From: Tenrec ecaudatus
Lineage: Eukaryota; Chordata; Mammalia; Afrosoricida; Tenrecidae
Assembly: GCF_050624435.1 (NCBI RefSeq)
Contig: NC_134546.1
Coordinates: 75,433,700-75,497,699, forward strand
Length of the DNA stretch: 64,000 nucleotides
Direction: 5' to 3'
This document shows, in pieces, positions 1-11,650 of this stretch. How positions within the stretch are numbered: the first letter of the stretch is position 1; each line of letters begins with the position of its first letter. The translations under genes and the position numbers were made by a program. The notes below the pieces were generated by a model that had not been told where the DNA came from, did no database searches, and saw nothing but the letters and a program-made list of their open reading frames with translations.

Positions 1-339
1 TGGTCTTGAAGTAAGGAGAGAGAGGGAGTATGTTGGCCGGAATTTGTATTAACTATTGTTCAGTTCAAAGAAAGTTCAGTATGGCCATTGGATGTTCTAA
101 TTGAAAAAAAACCCTCCTTTGAAAATGATGTACAATCTCTTGTTTTGCTGGACTTTATGTGGGGGCTCCCCCTCTGGGCTTGAAACATCTGCACAATATT
201 GTCAATGGGTTCCGTGATCCTTTGTTACCACTATAATTTTAGAATTGAAGGAGGCATTCTCAGCCTGATAGATTCTTGATAGATTTTTATGAAGATAACC
301 TGGTCTTATATTTTTCTCTTAGCATATACATAGATGGTT
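1..339. other. Unassigned flank
   Basis: No V segment, gene or repeat family that I can name. It is moderately A/T-rich, and the antisense L1 3' UTR begins to its right. Confidence 0.4.
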
Positions 340-890
340 GGATTATATATAAGCCCCTGGAATTAGCTCCTAATTTTCCCCCTCCCTTACCACTCTACCT
401 CCCTCATAAACCCTTAATAATTTATACATTATTATTGTGTCATATCTTGCACTGTCTGAAGTCTCCCTTCACCCACTTTTCTATTGTCTGTCTCCCAAGA
501 AGGAGGCCACATGTAGATCCTTGTAGTCGGTTCCCCCTTTCCAACCCACCCTTCCTCCTCCTTCCCAGTGTCGCCACTCACACCACTGGTCCTTAAGGGA
601 TTATCCCCTTGAATTCCCTGCGTTTCCAGTTCCTATCTGTACCAGTGTACATCCTTTGGTCTACCCAGATTTGTAAGGTTGGGGCAGGTGGAAGGTGGGG
701 GAGGAGGAAGCATTTAGCAACTAGAGGAAACTTGTATGTTTCAGCATTGCTACATCACACCCCGACTGGCTCATGTCCTCCCCGAGACTCTTCTGTAAGG
801 GGATGTCCAGTGGCCTACAAATGGGCTTTGAGTCTCCATTCCACACTCCCCCCGCCCCATTCACTATGATTTTTTTGTTCTTATAGACTG
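340..890 (-). repeat. L1 3' UTR fragment (antisense)
   Basis: This stretch matches, in order, six other stretches of the window: 8,720-9,790 in the opposite orientation, and 15,391, 31,930, 39,536, 50,185 and 54,733 in the same one. Shared landmarks include TAATTTATAAATTATTATT-like, GAGGAGGTCACATGTAGATC-like and CAGTGTACATCCT words. The sense copy ends in an A-rich tail, so this copy lies on the minus strand. It is the non-coding 3' region of an afrotherian-type L1. Confidence 0.75.
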
Positions 891-1127
891 GTTTTTATGT
901 GAGTAGTGGAAATAAGCATAATTTATGCCTGATAAAATACTTTTGTTTCAATTCTTTTAAACGAGTAAGAAAAGCTAAGTTCATGGAAGATATAGGTGAC
1001 TATTTATGAATACACACTCATTATATTAAAAGTAAGAGAGAGGGGGATACAGTAAAACGAGTAAGACTCTCCCAACCCCAGGAGTCGGTGAGAAATCACT
1101 ACACTTCACAGACCAGAGGAATAGCCG

Positions 1128-1620
1128 TGGTGGCAGTTACATAATTTCAAGTCAACTTGATAAATAAGTGTAGAGGTGGAGTGTAGCCTGTCAATCTGCT
1201 CACAGCCTGAAGATGCTTACTTGTGGTGTGGCCTTCTCATGACGATTCTGGGAATTTCCTCTCTCTTGGGAGGCAGGACACACCTTGTCTGTGCTTCATA
1301 TCCCTGTGGAGAGGTACATGCAGAAAGCTGGAGGAACCACTTGGAAACACACACCAGCACCAAGAGGCTTCCACTGATATTGGATCCACAAGACTTTCCA
1401 GCCACTAGACTGTGATCTTCCTGCACTCATCATCACTGAATACTCTGTGAGTCAAGAGACATGTACGGACTAGTATTGGACATATGGGCTAATATCAGGC
1501 TTATGGACTTGATCTGGACTGGGCTTGGATGTTTTCTCAATGTACAATTGCTCTTTGATATAAAGCTCTCTCTTAAACTCTCTGGATTTGTTTTTCTAAT
1601 CAACTTCACCTAAAACAACC
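1128..1620 (+). repeat. ERV-type LTR-like repeat, copy 1
   Basis: About 490 bp that aligns along its length with 11,457-11,990. Shared words are GACATATGGGCTAATATCA near the middle, TTGATATAAAG as a likely TATA or poly(A)-region motif, and GATTTGTTTTTCTAATCAAC at the end. No coding capacity is visible. Length, A/T-rich core and dispersed repetition suggest an ERVL/MaLR-type LTR; the exact family is not identified. Confidence 0.55.
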
Positions 1621-1841
1621 CCCTTGAATGGTCAGTGTTAGTGTTTGAGAAGTTGATTTTGTCACCTCTCACCTGTGAAGTGAGTGAAATTATAAGAGGC
1701 GTGTTGTGTAAGTGGATACATCTGTACAAGTCATGACCAGCTGTGAGCTCACTTGGTGAGATATTCCCACAATTAGCATCAGGATTCCAGAATGCCCTTG
1801 AGAAGAGCAGCTCAGCTATCACTATGTGTGATGCTCTAGAG

Positions 1842-2031
1842 CAGTGGTCTCAACGGGGTCAAAACCCCTTTGGGGGTCGAACAACCCTTTCACAGGGGTC
1901 ATCTGATTCATAAAAGCAGCAAAATTATAGTCATGAAGTATCAATGAAAAATAATTTCATGGTTGGGAGGTCACCACAATATGAGGAAGTGTATTAAAGG
2001 GTTGTGGCATTAGGAAGGTTGAGAATTGCTG
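1842..2031 (+). mobile_element. SPIN-like non-autonomous hAT element
   Basis: A 190-bp element beginning CAGTGGTCTCAAC and ending GGTTGAGAATTGCTG, which are degenerate terminal inverted repeats. It is flanked on both sides by the perfect 8-bp duplication CTCTAGAG (1834-1841 and 2032-2039), the length and TCTAGA core expected of hAT transposition. Internal text such as CCCCTTTGGGGGTCGAACAA and GGGGTCACCACAA-like sequence matches what I know of SPIN elements. It has no transposase and would be mobilised in trans. SPIN occurs patchily in mammals; among afrotherians it is known from tenrec. Confidence 0.8.
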
Positions 2032-2228
2032 CTCTAGAGTTATCAAGGCTTATTATTTTTTAACACTGATTTAGACCAGGAATACATTCATGAATGTGAA
2101 TTATATGAACATATGAGGGCTCTATAGAGTTGAAGGCTGAAGCAATTCCCCTGAGGAAGCATTAAGCAAAGATGTTGCCACATATGTTGCTCCCAAACCA
2201 CTGACAACAAAGTGCACTCATGAAGGGG

Positions 2229-2690
2229 TGACTGTGGAGCTTCATTTTCCTATTGGCAGCCGCCCTGGGTTAGAAAAGACATGGGACTGGAGAGAACACT
2301 GTGGCAGCTCCAGAGCCCTCACCTTCTGATTTATGTCCTCACAGGTGTGCATGCCCAGATGCAGTTAGTGAAGTCTGGGGCTGAGGTGAAAAAGCTGGGA
2401 ATTTGGTGAAGGTGTCTTGTAGGACTTCTGGGAGCCCCTTCACCAGCGATGGAATGAATAAGGTTTGACAAGCACCCAGAAGAGGTTTTCAGTGGATGGA
2501 ATGATTCAACACCCACACTGGGTAGTCAACGTGTGTCCAGGGATTTACACAGGGCTCTTTCTTCTCCTTGGATGCCCCCATCAGCACAGCTTATCTATGG
2601 ATTAGCAGCCTGAAGTCCAAGGACACTGCCACCTATGACTGTGTGAGACAGGTGCTGTGAAACCCACATCCTGAGAAAGTCAGAAAGCCT
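2229..2690 (+). pseudogene. IGHV pseudogene, VH1-like (clan I)
   Basis: A remnant leader at 2229-2269 keeps the TTCATTTTCCTATTGGCAGC core but has lost the ATG. The V exon starts after ACAG at 2345 and opens MQLVKSGAEVKKLG, as in VH1. It is then broken: bases are missing near 2400, the conserved FR2 Trp codon is lost (AATAAGGTTTGACAAG), and FR3 ends Tyr-Asp-Cys instead of Tyr-Tyr-Cys. The heptamer is decayed (CAGGTGC at 2649), although the spacer and a TCAGAAAGC nonamer still resemble a VH1 23-RSS. Not functional. Confidence 0.85.
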
Positions 2691-2920
2691 GGGGGATGGC
2701 AGCTGTGCTCACTGAGGCAGGGACTCCGTATATTTCATGGAATCCTTTATTTACTTGTTTCACATTTCAAGATGAGAAACAAAGACAATTACTTCCTGGA
2801 ATTAGCATAACGTTCCTGTAAAATGAAATCACCCCTCAAGGGAGGAGGATAAAAATAACTTGGTGTGTAAGCTTTGTTCATCAATCTGTGTAAATAGTTC
2901 AGTTACAGCACTAAGAATTA

Positions 2921-3072
2921 TGCAGACTCTATGAAGGGTTGATTCAACATCTGCAGAGACAATTACAAGAACACAGTTTATCTGAAAATGGACAGTAAGA
3001 AAATGAAAGACAAGACCCTCTGTTGCTCTGTGAGAAAGTGAGAGGAAGTGAGTGTGATCCCAGACACAAACT
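2921..3072 (+). pseudogene. IGHV relic, VH3 FR3 plus decayed RSS
   Basis: Only the end of a VH3-type exon survives. TGCAGACTCTATGAAGGG corresponds to the end of CDR2, followed by AGAGACAATTACAAGAACAC as FR3. The YYC codons have decayed. A GAAAGTG heptamer remnant (3034-3040), a 23-bp spacer and an ACACAAACT nonamer (3064-3072) follow, with typical VH3 3' flank (GGGGGCGCTCAGGACCCACA) to about 3180. No FR1, FR2 or leader is present. The open antisense frame across this region is incidental. Confidence 0.75.
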
Positions 3073-3259
3073 CCCTGCTGCGAGAGAGCTGGGCAACAGG
3101 GGGCGCTCAGGACCCACAGATCATAGGACACACTCCGGAGCAGGTGCAGAGGGACAGTTTCAGGCCTGGTTTCCTGTTGTGGTCTGGGGATTCTTCTCCA
3201 TCGCACGTTTCCCCCAAGTGTTTTCTCTATTTTTATGACATAGGAATACAATGTTAATG

Positions 3260-6200
3260 TATAAAAAATATTTAAAATCAGACCTATTGCATGTAGGATG
3301 TATAATAATGGAATTGAAATCTCAGCAAAAGAAAGTGGGGAGGAAGGTACAAATAAAAATATAATTTTTATTTATTAGCGTTATATTGATATGCTAAACT
3401 TGGCAGCACTTGCATTGTTCAAGTAATGCTTGATAATAGTTGTATTGATTGGATTTCCTTGAAGGCAGATATAATCTTATCACAGTGAGTACTGTATTTC
3501 ATGATGGATTTAGCAAAACCTTTCTGACAATGCCATGCCATTCTCTTGACTGTGCTGTTCCCAGCATAGTAAATCCTATGATTTTCTGATCAAATTGGCC
3601 AATACTGGTCAGTCCATTTACACTCACTAATGCCTAGGATACCAATCAATAAACATGCATACTATTTAATTTTTGACCACTTCCAATTTCCCTAAATTTG
3701 TAGTATGAAAATTACAAGTTCTGGTCCTTAGAAGACTTTTGCAGCTGTTTCTCTCTACCTTGAGTCATGCCCCAACAGCAAATGGAGATCCTGATGGCTC
3801 AACTCCCAGAGGCTTTACCCAAATCACGTCATCATAAAAATCAAGATGATTTCAAGAAATCAGCTCCTCTTCAGTGACATTTTGAGTGCCCTCGAACCTG
3901 AGGGACCCATCCTCTGGCAGTAGCTTCAACAATTTCCTAATTCCTTTCCTTAGGATGTCAGTATTAAACAATGCTTCAAAGTTATGCATAAGGTTTTAGC
4001 AGCTTCTTCGTCTGAGGAGGGTAGAGGGGTCCTTCTGAATTGTCTGTTCTTAGTCTGAAAGATTTTCTTAAATCTGCTCACTTTGGGTGGCCTTGCTGGC
4101 ATTTGATATAAGAGTGACATATCTTCCAGCATGTCATCAAAACACAAGCCACCACATTATGATGAACTAACAGACAGGTGGTGAGAATATATCATTATTT
4201 CTTCAAAGTATATCAAAAAAGTTCTGGCTAATATTTTAAATGCAATAAATAGATAACAGCATAATGCAACCATATAATGGAGTATTTCAATTCAACATGT
4301 TCAATGATGGACTTAACATTGAAATAGAAGATCCATAAGGACATCAAGAATCAAATAAGTAAACAAATAAATGGGTCTAGTAAACTAGAATCAATGACCA
4401 ATATATAACATACTCCACCAAGGACAAAACATATATGCTCCCATTAAGCCGAGGTTTATTTCAGAAATAAAGGTAAGCATGAAATAGATGGAAATAGGAA
4501 AGGAACATAGATAGATAAATACAGATAGATGACAGATACAAGATATGGACAGTATATACAAAGAACATAGATGATAACTGAATCAATAGTTCAGTAGACT
4601 GGTAGACCAATTAACAGATTTATGATAGATAGATAGATAAATAGATAGATAGATAGATAGATATAGAGCAGAGATTGGAAATGCATAGAAGGATGGGAGA
4701 GGGAGATACAGAAACTCGATCAACAGACTCCAGTGTCATTGTGTATTCAGGTTCAGGGATTTGGGAGGAGTTCAGGCAGAGGATGTTCAGATAATACTTT
4801 TTTCTATCTTGAGATAAATTGAAGACTAAATGCACAAACTACAACATGTGGTGTGTCATAAGGAGTAAGGTGTTGTCCATGGATGTTATAAAACAATGAC
4901 TCAATCTTCAAGAGATTTTCTTAAGAAACTGGGTCCCCACAACGGGAATATATCAATTATTTGATGCGTGTGGTGATACAGATAAAAGTAGGTCAGGAAA
5001 GCTATGTGAGACCAGATTGTAAGCACCATGAAGGGAAGGTTGGGATGTATGGCACAGGGTCTCATGCCAAACAGGCACATGATCGTGATTCAAGACTCAG
5101 TGTGTGATGAGGAAGATACAGGCTTCCTAGCAGAATTGGGTCCTCCCCTATCTCATTTTTTCCCTTTTTAGTGGTCTCTAGCCCTATTCTTGCCTCTGAA
5201 AACCAAGATTTAGATGTTTTGAGCATGACCTTCAAATCCAGAGAACAGAGGGTGTAGGATGAGACATGGAAGTAGGACATATTCTCTGGGTCCTTGTTTG
5301 TTTTTTGGGAGACCCCAAGTACATAAACCACAACCTGGGGTGCTCTCTCCTCATCAGCAGAAAACTGAGGGGACATGTTTTAATTTTATTTTCTCTTTAT
5401 TTTTTCTTGTGGATTGCATGAACTTATACTGAGAAGATTAGTGTTCACTCAAAAATTCATTCACTTTGTTTCATTTCATTGTCTTTAATGAAATACACAC
5501 TAACTCCTGTTACAATTACCTTTTCTTTCCAAACATTCTGAATTTTTCCCTGGATAAATGCTGCCTTTATAAACTTACAAGTTTGATTGTTCTAGGATCA
5601 TTGAATCTCCCCAGGACTATTACTCCCTTGTAAGCGTGTCAATTATTTGGCTGGAAGTTTTTCCAAGGGCTGAGTACAGTCCCAGACCTTAAGGGACGCT
5701 CACAGCCATATCCTCAGGACTTCCACAAGTCTACCCACCAGGAAGCCTAGTCTTTGTATTTTTCTTTTCTTTTTTTGTGTGTGTATTATTTAACTTTCTG
5801 TCCCACTCTACCCAAGACCTTCTGATGCTATCTTATCCAAATAAGTGAGTACTGATAGCAAGGCACCATCTATTTCTTCTGGTCTTAGTGTTCAGGGGAC
5901 TTGTATCCATGATTCATTACAGCATTGGACAAATGGTTTCCATATGTCTTCAATGATCATCACTCTGGAAAGGGAGAGACAATTAGCTGCACTTCCTGTG
6001 GTTTAATGTGCCCAGTCACTACTCTCAAACCCAGACGTAGGATATTGTCTTTGTGGGCTGTTATGTCAGTGGTTCTTGGTGTTCCCTGAAACCCAAGGCT
6101 CCTCCTCAGAGAGAGAAAAAGTTAACCCACTGATAGTTTTCTTTAGTTTAGATCAGAGTAGATCAGAGAAATGTTTAAGGACAGACTAGGAAACTGATGA

Positions 6201-6690
6201 AGGTGAAATGTTCCCCATATTGGACTTTTAACTTCTCTTCTGAACAGAGCTCCACTGTCAGAGAGACGGTGACAAGGGCCAGATTGACCATGAGTATTCA
6301 GAGTGACACACTCATCTTTGTCGTTAATCTGTACAGATTTGTCTGACACTCCGAGTAAAGCTGGCATTCCTTCCCTGAGATTTGTTTCCTCTCCTCAGGC
6401 AGCAGGAAGCACAAGGCAGACATGGGCGCTAGGAGGCACTTGAGAGTCTACTGAGAAGGCGCCATTTGGGAGATCAGATTCTGCAAAGCCTTCACTAAGG
6501 AGACAGAGGTACTTTCTGTCTGGACATCATTCCCCACAGACAGTAAGGAGGGTCCATCTGTGGGGCCCCAGGCTCCTTGGGCTGTAGATTCACACTGGGT
6601 TTGAAACCACTCCTCGCGGGTGTAGATTGAGAGATGCAATGAGTGGAGAGCCACCGTTCAGTGCTCTGCATGGGAGAGGTGCTAGTGCTA
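3260..6690. other. Intergenic, no V segment recognised
   Basis: A 3.4-kb A/T-rich stretch with no leader, V exon, RSS or coding region that I can support. The only distinct feature is a TAGA microsatellite. Antisense frames here of up to about 100 codons show no conserved domain. Confidence 0.5.
4624..4663. repeat. (TAGA)n microsatellite
   Basis: Roughly ten TAGA units with one AAATAGA interruption. Confidence 0.9.
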
Positions 6691-6695
6691 GTGCT

Positions 6696-6698
<3 letters not shown>

Positions 6699-6768
<70 letters not shown>
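6699..6768. repeat. (CT)n microsatellite
   Basis: About 34 uninterrupted CT units, some 230 bp upstream of the VH5-like leader. It creates artificial Ser-Leu and Arg-Glu repeat frames on the two strands. Confidence 0.95.
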
Positions 6769-6770
<2 letters not shown>

Positions 6771-6893
6771 GCAGGATGTAACTAGGATCAGGTTCTGTCC
6801 TTCCCAGCAGTCCCAAGACCCGCACCTCCCTCTGCCTTGGGTTTCCAGGGTTATAAGGCTGGAGGAGTCTGACATGGAGGGAAGGGCAGAACT

Positions 6894-6901
6894 ATGCAAA
6901 G
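6894..6901 (+). promoter_or_regulatory. Octamer-like V promoter element (ATGCAAAG)
   Basis: Seven of eight bases match the immunoglobulin octamer ATGCAAAT, 103 bp upstream of the VH5-like ATG at 7004. This is the usual position for the Oct-binding site of V promoters. Confidence 0.6.
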
Positions 6902-7003
6902 TGAAGACATCCATTTTAGACCCACAGGCTACCTCCACAGGGGAAGGTTTCTCATCACCCAGTTGGGGACCACAGTGTGATTCCTTCCCATCCTCCTTGC
7001 AAG

Positions 7004-7437
7004 ATGGGCTCTGCCACCCTAGCTCTCCTCATTGCTCTGCTCCCAGGTCAGGATTGCCACAGGGTCTGAAATGAATGGAGGGTGTGTGTGTGAAGAGGCA
7101 ATCTCTGATCTCTGAATCCTATCTCCACACGTGTGTGTGCTCAGGTGCAGCTGGTGCAGTCTGGGGCAGAGGTGAAGAGACCCGGGGAGTCTTTGAGGAT
7201 CTCCTGTAAAGCATCTGGGTACAGCTTTACTGGAAACTGGATCAGCTGGATTAGGCAGACACCTGGAAAGGGCTTGGAATGGGTAGGAAGGATTTATCCT
7301 GGTGACTCTGATACCAGGTACAACCCATCCTTCCAAGGAAAAGTCACCATCTCCACAGACAACTCCATCAGCACCATGTACCTGCAGTGGAGCAGCCTGA
7401 AGGACTCAGACACAGCCATGTATTACTGTGCAAGAGA
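7004..7437 (+). CDS. IGHV segment, VH5-like, open but splice acceptor mutated
   Basis: The leader exon (7004-7046) starts MGSATLALL and ends at a GTCAGG donor, like the human VH5 leader. The V exon body (from CAG at 7142) is fully open: FR1 [20 protein letters not shown], Cys22, CDR1 with [10 protein letters not shown]2 [17 protein letters not shown]2 [19 protein letters not shown]3 [18 protein letters not shown]. This is the VH5 family (5-51 / 5-10-1 type). The leader part GTGTGTGTGCT should follow an ...CCACAG acceptor, but the sequence reads CTCCACAC, so the invariant AG is AC (7129-7130). The next AG (7143-7144) would shift the frame. With a good RSS it could rearrange but probably not splice correctly. 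Confidence 0.85.
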
Positions 7438-7476
7438 CACAGTGTGAGAAACCCCTTCCTGAGAGGGCAAAAACCC
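7438..7476 (+). other. 23-RSS of the VH5-like segment
   Basis: Perfect heptamer CACAGTG (7438-7444), spacer of 22-23 bp, and an A-rich nonamer GCAAAAACC/CAAAAACCC (7467/7468-7476). It should be competent for RAG cleavage. Confidence 0.85.
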
Positions 7477-7794
7477 TCAGCCTGATGCAGCTGCAGAGCA
7501 GGAGTCTCAGAGGCATCTCTCAGTTCAGTAGCAGAGGACACCGTCTGCTATCTCCTAGAGTGTGAGCACCTGAGTTCATGTCACAGGCCACTGACATGAC
7601 AAGGAGGCATCTCCCCACCTGGGGACACTGATGCCTCTTACTGGATTGGGTTTCTCTTAAGTGGCCCACTGTGTAACATATGATTAACCACAGGGCTATA
7701 GAGCAGATGAAGTACAGTTTCTTCATGAAATTCTCAGAGTTCAGCCCTTGATGCCCTTGAAGAATGAGCAGGTGCATTGTCAAAATTGAAGCAT

Positions 7795-7880
7795 AATTCC
7801 AGGAAACAGTTCTCCCTACCCCTGACCTCTGAGAGCACTGAGGACACATCTGTCTATTTCAGTGCAGGTGGACATAGACA
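7795..7880 (+). pseudogene. IGHV relic, VH4 FR3 fragment
   Basis: AACAGTTCTCCCTACCCCTG and GCACTGAGGACACATCTGTC correspond to the VH4 FR3 NQFSL...TEDTAVY. TATTTCAGTGCA replaces TATTACTGTGCA, so the conserved Cys is gone. About 15 bp later GGCAGTCAGTGTGACCCTCA resembles a VH RSS spacer, but the heptamer and nonamer are lost. No FR1 or FR2 is visible. Confidence 0.65.
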
Positions 7881-8029
7881 GGGCAGTCAGTGTGACCCTC
7901 ACAGGACAGCTCTGGGACTGGACTGCATGGGGCTTACTGACCAACAGGGGGAGCTCAGGACAAACAACAATCACAGGATCCAGGAGCAGGTTCAGAGCTG
8001 TGCACAGGTGAGGCTTTCTCCAGAGTCTT

Positions 8030-8719
8030 GAGTTGGTTTTGTTCCCACAGCTCTCAAACAGATTCAATGGAAACCCTGTTTACAATCGTAGGGAGTGTAC
8101 TAGTGTCTTATAAATTGTACATGGAAACTCTCACTGTCAAATAGTTGATTATGACCCAAAGTGACTCTATCAGACAGGTTTGAACTACTTGTAAAAGGTA
8201 TTTGCATAGAAGTGGTTGGTCTTGCAACATTCTGTCATGTGATCGACAATTTTATTTTTTAGTTTCAACTTAGTTGAAAGTGTAGAAAATATGAGTAAAA
8301 GTCAGCATAGCTACTCCCACAACAAGCTGCCAGGAAGAGCATTCACTCTCTCTCCCAATATCTAAAGTCAAAGCAAAGCAAATAAAAATTGTTACATGAC
8401 TCAATCTTTATATAGTGTCCTTGATATTGCCTTGTCCATTTGAGCCAAACACAGTAAAGATCAAGGGACTGGAATATTCTTTTAAGTTTCAGGATCCTTC
8501 TGCATTTAAACTCTGAAAATTTACTTTTACGGTGGGACTTTGTGAATCCTTACATCTATTATTGTCCATTCCTGGATTGTTTCGTTCCTTCAATAAACTC
8601 TTTAATTTTTGAGTGAAGCTCCAGTTTGATCTTTGGAAGGTGGAACAAAAGGGAAGTAATCTATACTTTTCTTGCCCATATATGTCTACCAATCACTGCC
8701 AAATTCCTTAAAAAGAAAG
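8030..8719. other. Intergenic, unassigned
   Basis: A/T-rich sequence with no gene, V segment or nameable repeat. A weak AfroSINE-like patch (TGACTCTATCAGACAGGTTT) sits near 8160. Confidence 0.4.
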
Positions 8720-9790
8720 AAAACAAACAATACATATGCAAATATATTTATGTATGAGGGTGGGAACTATATCTATACACATATATTTATAGGTTTAGAA
8801 TTAAGGTAGCAGAAGGACATTGGGCCTCCACTCAAGTACTCCCTTAATGCAAGAATACTTTCTTCTACTAAATTGTCATTCTATGATGCTCACCTTCCCA
8901 ACACAACTGCTGACGACAAAGTGGGTGAATAAGCAAATGTGGGGAAGAAAGCTGATGGTGCCCAGCTATCAAAAGATAAAGCATCTGGGGTCTTAAGGGC
9001 TTGAAGGTAAATAAGCGGCCATCTAGCACAGAAGCAACAAAACCCATGGGGAAGAAGTACACTAGCCTGTAGGCTCACGAGGTGTCAAAGGGATCAGGTA
9101 TCAGGCATCATCAGAACAAAAAATTTTACCATACTAAATGAGGGGGCAGTACAGAGAGGAGACCCAAAGCCCATTTGTAGGCCACTGGAGACCCCTTGCA
9201 GAGGGGTCTCAGGGAGGAGATGAGCCAGTCAGTGTGCGATATAGCAACGATGAAAAATACAACTTTCCTCTCATTCCTAAATGCTTCACACTACCCCCCG
9301 CCCCCGCCAACTATCATGATCCGAATTCTCCCTTGCAAGTCTGGCTTGACCAGAGGATGTACACTGGTACAGATAGGAACTGAAAACACAAGGAATCCAG
9401 GGAGGATGATCCCTTCAGAACCAGTGGTGTGAATGGCAATACTGGGAGCATAGAGGGAGGGTGTGTTGGAAAGGGGGGACTGATTACAAGGATCTACATG
9501 TGACCTCCTCCCTGGGGGATGGACAACAGAAAAATGGCTGAGGGAGACGTTGGACAGGGCAAGATATGACAAAATAATAATTTATAAATGATCAAGGGTT
9601 CAGGAGGGAAGGGGTAGCGGGGAGGGAGGGGACAAAATGAGGACCTGATGCCAGGGGCTTAAGTGGAGAGTAAATATTTTGAGAATGATGAGGGCAATGA
9701 ATGTACAAATGTGCACTATACAATTGATGTATGTATGGATTGTTATAAGAGTTGTATGAGCCCCCAGTGAAGTGATTAAAAATAACAATA
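8720..9790 (+). repeat. L1 3' UTR (sense), with 3' end
   Basis: About 1.07 kb in sense orientation. It runs from the segment holding GGAGGCCC-type text through AAGGCGGCC-like words (9017) to the terminal GTTGTATGAGCCCCCAGTGA and an A-rich end at 9770-9790. Colinear antisense copies elsewhere in the window establish the family. Non-coding. Confidence 0.8.
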
Positions 9791-9799
9791 GACGTACCA

Positions 9800-10500
9800 T
9801 TTCTGGGAAAACATTATCTTTGATAACTAATCCCTTGTGGGACGATTATATTTGTTGTGAATATAGTAGCTAAGGAGTACAGTATAAGATGAACATTGGA
9901 CATTCTGTTAGAGATTATTTCCCAAGCTGCTTAAAGTTTTGTCACAGTGTAAATTCCACAGCTTGTCCAAGGAACCTCTCCTTAAGATATGAGATGTTGC
10001 CACAGGATGTTGGAGTGCCTCATTTATTGCCTGTGATTATTCTGTATTTCCCTTTCTGATATCCTGCATCTGTTGAGCCCTTTCCTCACAAAAAGTATCC
10101 CACTACACCAAATGAGTATCAATCTTGACCCAAACTGGCGAGGCAAATATGTCCACCAAGACATTCCCAACCTTCATGTCACAGGTCACATGGAACAGAA
10201 GAATTTTGGTCAAGGAACCAAAAGTCACTAAAAAGGTCAAATAAGAAGACATTTGGACCCAAGAAGGACAAAGAGCTGTGTCTTGTTAAGAATCTTAATA
10301 TCACCCTAATGCATATTCGTGACCATCCCTGTGAAATCTGTTTCACATCCATAATTCTATGCATTTACTTGTTGGTATATATTTCCAAACGTTTAAGCCT
10401 TGCCTACCATCTTTTTCAGAGGCTTTCTTTGGGGAATCTTCTGTCTCAGTCTTTGCTTGATCCAAGGGAAGCGAAACCCTTTCACTTTCATGCAGCCCTG
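9800..10500. other. Intergenic, unassigned
   Basis: No V segment or recognisable repeat. An open frame at 10309-10587 has no conserved domain and runs into SINE sequence, so it is not called. Confidence 0.4.
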
Positions 10501-10559
10501 TGTTTGATTCTAGCAGGAGTCATGTTGGTAACACAGTTCCTTTCGCTGAGTGTGCTTTT

Positions 10560-10640
10560 CAACATGATGGTATACACTGTCTTCTAGAGTCTCTATGAGT
10601 TGGAATCCACTGATGGCAGTGAGTTTGGTGTTGGTGTTAG
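10560..10640 (+). repeat. AfroSINE tail fragment
   Basis: GAGTCTCTATGAGTTGGAAT followed by CCACTGATGGCAGTGAG matches the conserved 3' part of AfroSINEs (GGTCGCTATGAGTCGGAATC-type). Confidence 0.65.
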
Positions 10641-11020
10641 CACAAAGGGTCAGACTTTCAGTTTCTGAGAAGACTGGGAATTTCTCTTCTTTATTCCTAG
10701 GCTTCTAATATGCAGAGCACCTCATCAATTTCCAGGTACAGTCTCAAACCTAGTGGAAATCATTTCATCATGGACAGGATTATCTAGGATCCACAGACCT
10801 TTTCCATAGGTCATCAATGTCCTGTGGAGATTCCTCTGCCTAGCCATTACTTCTCTCTAGCAGTGTCAAGATTCCAAAAATGGGCTGGCTTACTGAGGTT
10901 TCCATTACTTGTCATCAGTGATTATTTTCCCTGTTCTTAGTTGTCTGAGATTTGGGTCCAAGAGGGAGGAATCATCACAGAACCTCTCCATAGGCTTTGC
11001 TGTCTCTGATGACTTCATGC

Positions 11021-11216
11021 TGCTGGAGCTGGAGCAGCCAAAACCTTCAGAAGAGGTTGCAGTAGCTGTGAGCAATATATTTCAATAGCAGAGAACAACC
11101 TCCCATCTCTAAGGAGCTGATGCTCAAGCTACAGAAAAATATCCAGAACAAAATGCTGTTCTTCCTGCATCTGAGCTCAATGACATTGAGGACACGGCAG
11201 TCCATTAATGTGCAAG
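11021..11216 (+). pseudogene. IGHV relic, VH4 FR2-FR3 (block a)
   Basis: CTGGAGCTGGAGCAGCCAAA is a decayed FR2 (WIRQP-type). GCTGTTCTTCCTGCATCTGA and GAGGACACGGCAGTCCATTA are VH4 FR3, with TAATGTGCAAGAGA where TACTGTGCAAGAGA is expected. No leader or FR1 remains, and the heptamer is AAACAGA. Colinear with relics at 22,660 and 61,680, so the decay largely predates the duplications. Confidence 0.7.
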
Positions 11217-11456
11217 AGAAACAGAGGACTCACTACCATCACAAACATCCCTGCAATAATGGTCTATAGGCATAACTTGGGTAGTGGAAAGGACAGGGGC
11301 AAGAATTTTGGGACCATAGCAATGGTGGAGGCATGGGAGCAAGGACCATCTTATTAGTATCTAGGGTTTCAGTTCCCTCCAAAATGCCCTCTCTGTGAAT
11401 GTTTATTACAAAACCCCACAGATACTGCACTGCTCATTCATTTGTAGATTTTATGC

Positions 11457-11614
11457 TGTGGTAGTTACACAATTTCATGTTAACTTGATAAAAGACTGAA
11501 GGGGTGGATTCTCGCCCATCTATCAGATCAAAGCCTGGTGACCCCTTCTTGTGCATGTGGCCTTCTTATGAGTTTTCTTGGAACTGTTTTCTTGATTCTG
11601 CCATTAGAAGATGT

Positions 11615-11650
<36 letters not shown>

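Noticed and set aside
2829-3251. 140-codon minus-strand frame
   Set aside because: It is the antisense of a VH3 FR3 relic and its 3' flank; similar antisense frames appear behind other V segments.
6643-7074. Open frames of more than 140 codons across the (CT)n run on both strands
   Set aside because: They arise from the microsatellite (Ser-Leu or Arg-Glu runs) and overlap the VH5 leader; no domain.
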